10,571 bases of DNA. Source: an uncultured Chlorobiales bacterium (GTDB lineage: Bacteria > Bacteroidota > Chlorobiia > Chlorobiales > Chlorobiaceae). Positions 5,996 through 10,571 of the stretch are shown here, one piece after another. The stretch lies in NCBI GenBank assembly GCA_903901395.1, contig CAIUQW010000222.1, forward strand, positions 1 to 10,571. The letters run 5' to 3'. A program made the translations under genes and the position numbers. Every line of letters starts with the position of its first letter. Within the stretch, counting starts at the first letter, position 1. The notes beneath the pieces were generated by a model. The model saw only the letters and a list, made by a program, of their open reading frames with translations. It searched no databases and was not told the origin of the DNA.

Positions 5996-7144
5996 ATGGA
6001 GCGCATTCAGTCCATCAACGCGGAACGCATCGCGTGGTGCTGTGCCGATGACGGCATAACGCCCGGCGAGCTTGCGGCTGAAATGGAGATCGCGGAACAC
6101 AGCATCGACGAGGTGATGGCGGGCGAGGGTGGGCTGACCTTCAACCAGTTGCGAAAAATCGCGGACTATTTCGGACGAGGCGTGCTCTTTTTCCTCGAAG
6201 AGGGGCCGGTCGATGAAACCACCGCGCATACGCCGCAATTCCGCACGCTTGCCAACCAGAAGCCCGAAGTGTCGCCCGAGCTGAAAAAGCTGATCGAGCG
6301 CACCGAAAAACAACGCGCCGTCTATCTCAGCCTGATCGAAGACCTCGACGAAACCGCCCGCCTGCGCTTCGATCCACCCGAGCTTCAGGGCCACTCCCCC
6401 GCTGCCGCCGCACGCATCGCTCGAAACTGGCTCAAACTCAGCGACATCAACGATTTCGACTCCTTCCGCACAGCCGTGGAGGCGCAAGGTATCCTCGTCT
6501 TCCGGAGCAACGGGTACGCCGGCAAGTGGCAGATTCCGAAGGATAACCCGATTCAGGGTTTCACGCTGTACCACCAGCTCTGCCCGGTGATCTTCGTTAA
6601 AAAGCACGCCTCGGAACGCCGCCAGAGCTTCACGCTCATGCACGAGCTGGGCCATCTGCTGCTGCACCGGCAAAGCATCATCGACGACGAAACCGACCTC
6701 TACTCCCACGAAGGCCACGAACGGGAAGCGAACGCCTTCGCCGGGCATCTTCTGGTGCCGGATGAATTTCTCGCCACGATCGATGACGCCGGACGCCCCG
6801 CCGAAGTCCCCCAATTCGACGCCTGGCTGGATCGCCAGTGCAAACGCTGGGGAGTGAGCACCGAGGTGATTCTGCGCCGACTCACGAACGCCGGGCGCTT
6901 GCCGAAAAGCGACTATAACGCCTACCGTCAATGGCGCGAGAGTCAGGTCATACCCGAAAAAGAGGGTGGAACCCGCAAATACCGCCATCGGGAACCGAAG
7001 CATGTGTTCGGCAACCCATTCGTCCAGACGGTGCTCGACGCCCTGAACAGCAGCCGCATCACCCTGACGAAAGCCAGCGGCTACCTCGACAGCATCAGAA
7101 TCCGCGACCTGCACCAACTGGAGCGATTCTATGAAGCTCCTTGA
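5996..7144 (+). CDS. XRE-type HTH plus ImmA/IrrE (M78) metallopeptidase, predicted antitoxin or regulator
   Basis: From the ATG at 5996 the product is 382 residues. Residues 7-60 form an XRE-like helix-turn-helix (INAERIAWCC, PGELAAEMEIAEHSIDEVMAGE, FNQLRKIADYF), followed by VLFFLEEGP, the usual end of this domain in the COG2856 family. The zinc peptidase domain carries HELGH at 216-220 and the third ligand in EREANAFAGHLLVP (E244). Such proteins cleave or sense partner regulators (ImmA, IrrE) and are also predicted antitoxins. The ATG at 5912 is in frame but would add 28 residues of unconserved look; the domain begins properly at 5996, although only a weak GGAA precedes it. The gene starts 112 bp after hsdS and overlaps the PIN gene by 14 bp, so the two are very likely translated together. 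Its partner and any cleavage target are unknown. Confidence 0.88.
   Translation: MERIQSINAERIAWCCADDGITPGELAAEMEIAEHSIDEVMAGEGGLTFNQLRKIADYFGRGVLFFLEEGPVDETTAHTPQFRTLANQKPEVSPELKKLIERTEKQRAVYLSLIEDLDETARLRFDPPELQGHSPAAAARIARNWLKLSDINDFDSFRTAVEAQGILVFRSNGYAGKWQIPKDNPIQGFTLYHQLCPVIFVKKHASERRQSFTLMHELGHLLLHRQSIIDDETDLYSHEGHEREANAFAGHLLVPDEFLATIDDAGRPAEVPQFDAWLDRQCKRWGVSTEVILRRLTNAGRLPKSDYNAYRQWRESQVIPEKEGGTRKYRHREPKHVFGNPFVQTVLDALNSSRITLTKASGYLDSIRIRDLHQLERFYEAP
7119..7123 (+). promoter_or_regulatory. Ribosome binding site of the PIN gene, inside the peptidase gene
   Basis: TGGAG lies seven bases before the ATG at 7131 and within the last codons of the upstream gene, consistent with coupled translation. 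Confidence 0.6.
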
Positions 7145-7610
7145 TGCGTCATCGATCATTCACGCCTGGGATAACTACCCGGCAGAGCAGTTCCCCGGAC
7201 TCTGGAACTGGATTGCGAGTCAGATTGCAGAGAAAAACATCATCATATCACGAGTGGCGTTCGAAGAGGTCACGCACAAAGCGCCGGAATGCGCGGAGTG
7301 GCTGAAGAGTGCGGCAATCGAAATGATCGCGGTGAACAACGCGATTATCATTGAAGCGCTGAGAATCAAAAGCCTTCTCGACATTTCAGGAGACGCTTAT
7401 CACCCCAAGGGAGTTGACGAGAACGACATTTTCATCATCGCGACGGCAAGCGTGCTCGGCATGAGCCTCATCTCGGACGAAGGGCGGCAGAAACTCCCCG
7501 ATATTCCGAAGAAGCGTAAAATCCCGGCGGTGTGCGCAATGGCCGAAATCGCGGTTCCCTGCATCAATTTCCTTGAATTCATCAGGCAGTCCAAAGTAGT
7601 GTTCAGTTAG
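7131..7610 (+). CDS. PIN-like nuclease of the DUF4411 family, predicted toxin
   Basis: The 159-residue protein has the sequence outline of the DUF4411 group of PIN-like proteins. It starts LLDASSIIHAWDNYP (D5 as first acidic residue), has E45/E46 in AFEEVTHK, then D96/D99 in VDENDIFIIATA and D116 in ISDEG, and ends with KRKIPAVCAMAEIAVPCINFLEFIR, typical of the family. The spaced acidic residues fit the metal-binding site of PIN RNases, so RNA cleavage is expected but not shown. The start codon lies 14 bp inside the upstream HTH-peptidase gene with a good TGGAG site, the arrangement of a two-gene toxin-antitoxin operon. Lying between hsdS and hsdR, it would be made together with the restriction enzyme. 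The gene looks intact. A role as a regulator of hsdR or as an unrelated passenger remains possible. Confidence 0.85.
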   Translation: MKLLDASSIIHAWDNYPAEQFPGLWNWIASQIAEKNIIISRVAFEEVTHKAPECAEWLKSAAIEMIAVNNAIIIEALRIKSLLDISGDAYHPKGVDENDIFIIATASVLGMSLISDEGRQKLPDIPKKRKIPAVCAMAEIAVPCINFLEFIRQSKVVFS

Positions 7611-7642
7611 CAAGCAAACGTATTCCCTCAACGCTCATCCCC

Positions 7643-9958
7643 ATGAACGAATCTGAAACCAGAGCCGAACTCATTGATCCCCTGCTGAGAGCAAGCGGCT
7701 GGGGTGTTGCCGAAGGATCGAAAGTGTTGCGGGAGTATGCGATAACTGCCGGGAGGATTCAGACCGGCGGCGCTCGCGGCAAATCGCTGAAGGCGGATTA
7801 TGTGCTGCTCTATCGTGGCCGGAAGCTCGCGGTCATCGAGGCGAAAAGCGACGAGCTGGAGGTCGGCGAGGGAGTCGCGCAGGCGAAGAACTATGCGGCA
7901 AAGCTGCGGCTTGCAACGACTTACGCCTGCAACGGGCGGGAAATCTACCGGATTTGCATGGCGAGCGGCGCGGAAGGGCGAGTGGCGGCGTTCCCGACGC
8001 CCGACGAACTCTGGGAGCAAACCTTTGGCGTTGTCCGCCCGTGGGAAGAGCACTTCGACCGCGTGCCCTTCGAGGAGATCGGCGGCACGAAAAAGGTGCG
8101 CTACTATCAGGAACTCGCGGCAAACAAAGCACTTGCGGCCATTGCCGAAGAGCGGCAGCGCATCCTGCTCACGCTGGCAACCGGCACGGGCAAAACCTTC
8201 ATCGCCTTCCAGATCGTCTGGAAACTGTTCCAGAGCCGCTGGAACCTCAACCGCGACGGCAATCGGCGGCCCCGCGTGCTTTTTCTCGCCGACCGGAACA
8301 ATCTCGCCAATCAGGCCTTCAACGACTTTTCGCCATTTCCGCCCGAAGCCCTCGCTCGCATCACGCCGGACGAAATTCGCCGGAACGGGCGGGTGCCGAC
8401 CAACGGCAGTATCTTCTTTACGATATTCCAGACCTTCATGACCGGCCCGGAGAACTCGCCATGCTTCGGAGAGTATCCGCGCGACTATTTCGACCTCGTC
8501 ATCATCGACGAGTGCCACCGTGGAGGCGCGAACAACGAGAGCAACTGGCGCTCCATTCTCGAATACTTCTCGCCCGCCGTGCAGATCGGCCTGACAGCCA
8601 CGCCGAAACGGAAGGACAACATCGATACCTACGACTATTTCGGCAAACCGGTGTTCATCTACTCGCTCAAAGAGGGAATCGAGGACGGATTTCTCACGCC
8701 GTTCAGGGTCAAGCGGATCAAAACAACCCTCGACGACTACATCTACACCTCCGACGACCAGATCATCGAAGGCGAAATCGAGGAGGGACGGCTCTACGTC
8801 GAACCCGATTTCAACAACATCATCGAAATCATGGAGCGGGAAGCCCGGCGGGTAAAGATATTCTTGTCGGAAATCGATCCATCTGAAAAAACCATCGTTT
8901 TCTGCGCCAACCAGACGCACGCGGCGGTGATTCGCGACCTCGTCAATCAGTTCAAATCGAGCAGCGATCCCGATTACTGCGTGCGCGTCACGGCCAATGA
9001 CGGAGAACTCGGCGAGCAATATCTGCGTGAATTCAGGGACAACGAAAAAACCATCCCGACCATCCTGACCACTTCGCAGAAGCTCTCAACCGGAGTCGAT
9101 GCGCGTAATATCCGCAACATCGTACTCCTGCGCCCGATCAACACCATCATCGAGTTCAAGCAGATTATCGGTCGCGGCACGCGCCTGTTCGACGGCAAGG
9201 ACTATTTCACCATTTACGATTTTGTCGATGCCTGCCACCACTTCCGGGATCAGGCGTGGGACGGCGAACCGCTCGACGAAACGACGATTCGGGATGATGA
9301 CACGCAAACAGTGAATGACCCGCCGGAACCGTTGCCACCAAAAGAGCCGAAAACCCCAACGGAGCCGCGACGGAAGCTGAAAATCCGGCTGGGCGACGGC
9401 AAGGAGCGCCAGATCCAGCACATGATCGCCACCATGTTCTACAGCGCGGATGGCAAGGTCATCTCCGTCGAGGAGTTCCTGCAAGCGCTCTTCGGCGTGC
9501 TGCCGGACTTTTTCAGAGACGAGGAGGAGTTGCGGCGGATATGGTCGAATCCGCAGACCCGCAAAGCGCTGCTCGACAAACTCGCTACCGCCGGTTTCGG
9601 CAAAGGCGAGCTGGAGAGCGTGCAAAAGCTGATCGACGCCGAAAACAGCGACTTGTTCGATGTGCTCGAATATATCTCGTTCGCGCACCAGCCCATCAGC
9701 CGGGCGCAACGGGTGGCCGAGGCGGAAGATGAGATTTACGGCGGGCTTGACGCCCGGCAGCGCGAGTTCGTGGAGTTCGTACTGGCGAAGTATATCGAAA
9801 GCGGCGTGGAGGAACTCGATCAGGAAAAGCTGCCCGGCCTCTTGCAACTCAAATACCAGGCGCTGCCGGACGCCGTCGCGATTCTGGGCAGCGCCGACAA
9901 AATTCTCGCGACCTTCATTGAGTTTCAGCGGCATCTCTATGAGCGCCCGGCGGCTTGA
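7643..9958 (+). CDS. hsdR: Type I restriction-modification system, restriction and translocation subunit R
   Basis: The 771-residue HsdR subunit cuts DNA after ATP-driven translocation when the target is unmethylated. The N-terminal nuclease has D52 (ADYVLLYRG), E66-A-K68 (VIEAK) and the Q80-x-x-x-Y84 motif. The helicase core shows Walker A ATGTGKT at 179-185, DECH at 289-292 (motif II), LTATPKR at 317-323 (motif III), TGVD at 483-486 and QIIGRGTR at 507-514 (motif VI). A proline-rich linker (559-576) leads into the C-terminal domain that binds the methyltransferase; its form and the short overall length fit the EcoEI/EcoAI (type IB-like) group rather than the longer EcoKI or EcoR124I proteins. 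It starts 32 bp after the PIN gene. The ATG has no purine-rich site before it, and no other start codon exists back to the in-frame stop at 7574, so this start is secure but probably weakly translated. Confidence 0.96.
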   Translation: MNESETRAELIDPLLRASGWGVAEGSKVLREYAITAGRIQTGGARGKSLKADYVLLYRGRKLAVIEAKSDELEVGEGVAQAKNYAAKLRLATTYACNGREIYRICMASGAEGRVAAFPTPDELWEQTFGVVRPWEEHFDRVPFEEIGGTKKVRYYQELAANKALAAIAEERQRILLTLATGTGKTFIAFQIVWKLFQSRWNLNRDGNRRPRVLFLADRNNLANQAFNDFSPFPPEALARITPDEIRRNGRVPTNGSIFFTIFQTFMTGPENSPCFGEYPRDYFDLVIIDECHRGGANNESNWRSILEYFSPAVQIGLTATPKRKDNIDTYDYFGKPVFIYSLKEGIEDGFLTPFRVKRIKTTLDDYIYTSDDQIIEGEIEEGRLYVEPDFNNIIEIMEREARRVKIFLSEIDPSEKTIVFCANQTHAAVIRDLVNQFKSSSDPDYCVRVTANDGELGEQYLREFRDNEKTIPTILTTSQKLSTGVDARNIRNIVLLRPINTIIEFKQIIGRGTRLFDGKDYFTIYDFVDACHHFRDQAWDGEPLDETTIRDDDTQTVNDPPEPLPPKEPKTPTEPRRKLKIRLGDGKERQIQHMIATMFYSADGKVISVEEFLQALFGVLPDFFRDEEELRRIWSNPQTRKALLDKLATAGFGKGELESVQKLIDAENSDLFDVLEYISFAHQPISRAQRVAEAEDEIYGGLDARQREFVEFVLAKYIESGVEELDQEKLPGLLQLKYQALPDAVAILGSADKILATFIEFQRHLYERPAA

Positions 9959-9964
9959 ACGACG

Positions 9965-9998
9965 ATGGACGAGGTGGACGCAGATGGACGCAATGGAT
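9965..9998. repeat. Short TGGAC-type degenerate minisatellite
   Basis: Four copies of [AG]TGGA[CT] occur at 9965, 9974, 9984 and 9993, spaced 9, 10 and 9 bases, directly after hsdR. They do not appear to be part of a gene. Confidence 0.5.
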
Positions 9999-10026
9999 GG
10001 GTTTACGAAGCGCTTGTGATATTGGG

Positions 10027-10051
10027 AAGGGCGGCCACAAGAGCCGCCCTT
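10027..10051. terminator. Hairpin between the convergent hsdR and DUF4438 genes
   Basis: AAGGGCGGC and GCCGCCCTT pair perfectly over 9 bp around a 7-nt loop, midway between the two converging stop codons. No T-run follows on either strand, so it may be a weak bidirectional terminator or an mRNA 3'-end stabilising stem. Confidence 0.55.
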
Positions 10052-10076
10052 GCAATGAAGATTGCTCTGTGCGCAA

Positions 10077-10571
10077 TTACGACTGCGTGCCGATGCCGAG
10101 CAGGTCGGCGATGTTGGCCTTCGGGTCGATGACCGGGCGGATTTTGGGGGTGGCGCTGGTCATGATGGTGGTGACGCCGGGGCCGTGGCCGGCTTCGCGG
10201 CAGTCGCTGTGTACGACTACGCCGATGGTGACGGCGCCTTTGCGGTAAGCGCGTCCGTAGCGGTTGTCCTGGTCGAGCAGCGCTACGAAGTCGCCGAAGC
10301 GGATGCGGTCGAGGCCGAACTCGCGCACGGCGTCGGGGTCGCTGGTGACGATGTCGTAGTCACCTTTCGCGACGTGCGCCGAGCCGATACCGGAGCCCAT
10401 GCAGTAGGCCGGAACTACGGTCGTCACCGGCACTTCGAGCACGCCATCCTCGGCGACCACGATCTTCATTTTGGCAAGCAGCGACGGGTCGAGGTTGAAG
10501 AGCGCGACCTCCGGGAAGTCGGCGAGCTTCAGCCCCTGCCCTTTCGAGCGCACCATGATGGTGTCGCCGTA
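10077..10571 (-). CDS. DUF4438 domain-containing protein, C-terminal part (5' truncated by window)
   Basis: The frame stays open past the ATG at 10556 to the window end (YGDTI precedes the Met), so the true start lies outside and the Met is internal. The visible 164 residues match the C-terminal part of the DUF4438 family: [10 protein letters not shown], then [10 protein letters not shown], then [20 protein letters not shown], then [36 protein letters not shown] and [12 protein letters not shown], ending near [11 protein letters not shown]. The function of the family is not established. The gene has high GC, is convergent with hsdR and appears to belong to the chromosomal background flanking the restriction locus. 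Confidence 0.85.
   Translation of the reverse strand, partial: YGDTIMVRSKGQGLKLADFPEVALFNLDPSLLAKMKIVVAEDGVLEVPVTTVVPAYCMGSGIGSAHVAKGDYDIVTSDPDAVREFGLDRIRFGDFVALLDQDNRYGRAYRKGAVTIGVVVHSDCREAGHGPGVTTIMTSATPKIRPVIDPKANIADLLGIGTQS

Noticed and set aside
5951-7159. Long open frame on the minus strand opposite the HTH-peptidase gene (402 codons)
   Set aside because: It mirrors a gene with clear HELGH and HTH motifs; its translation has no recognisable domain and is typical of antisense frames in high-GC coding DNA.
7628-9019. 463-codon open frame on the minus strand opposite hsdR
   Set aside because: The plus strand encodes unmistakable HsdR motifs; the antisense translation is low complexity (rich in V, D, R, F) with no family resemblance.

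Overview
The window is about 10.6 kb of bacterial chromosome. GC content is high in most genes and clearly lower in two patches. The style of the Hsp20 protein, the weak or missing Shine-Dalgarno sites on several genes and a short TGGAC-type minisatellite suggest a green sulfur bacterium (Chlorobium/Chlorobaculum group). That assignment is tentative because no marker gene is present.

Left flank (1-1238): the 3' end of an AAA ATPase of the DUF4143 type runs rightward and converges on an Hsp20-family small heat-shock protein on the minus strand. A hairpin terminator lies between them. Upstream of hsp20 are two overlapping inverted repeats that look like operators. Next (1239-3047, minus) is a large secreted or membrane-anchored protein. 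It has a signal peptide, ten tandem 13-residue repeats that probably fold as a beta-solenoid, and a C-terminal part with about three hydrophobic segments. Its repeat-coding half is very AT-rich, unlike its own 3' half and its neighbours.

Core (3233-9958, plus): a complete type I restriction-modification locus in the order hsdM, hsdS, xre-immA peptidase, PIN (DUF4411), hsdR. HsdM (TTG start) and HsdS (GTG start overlapping the hsdM stop) should form the methyltransferase. HsdR carries the PD-(D/E)XK nuclease and the translocase and appears to be of the EcoEI/EcoAI (type IB-like) kind. Between S and R sit an HTH plus M78-type metallopeptidase gene and a PIN-nuclease gene overlapping it by 14 bp. 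This pair looks like a toxin-antitoxin module embedded in the restriction operon. It is the most interesting part of the window: it may couple a toxic RNase to the restriction system, as anticodon nucleases are coupled to some other type I loci.

Right flank (9959-10571): a short TGGAC-repeat patch and a perfect 9-bp-stem hairpin separate hsdR from the 3' end of a convergent DUF4438 gene that runs off the window.

No tRNA, rRNA, CRISPR array, transposase or integrase was seen.
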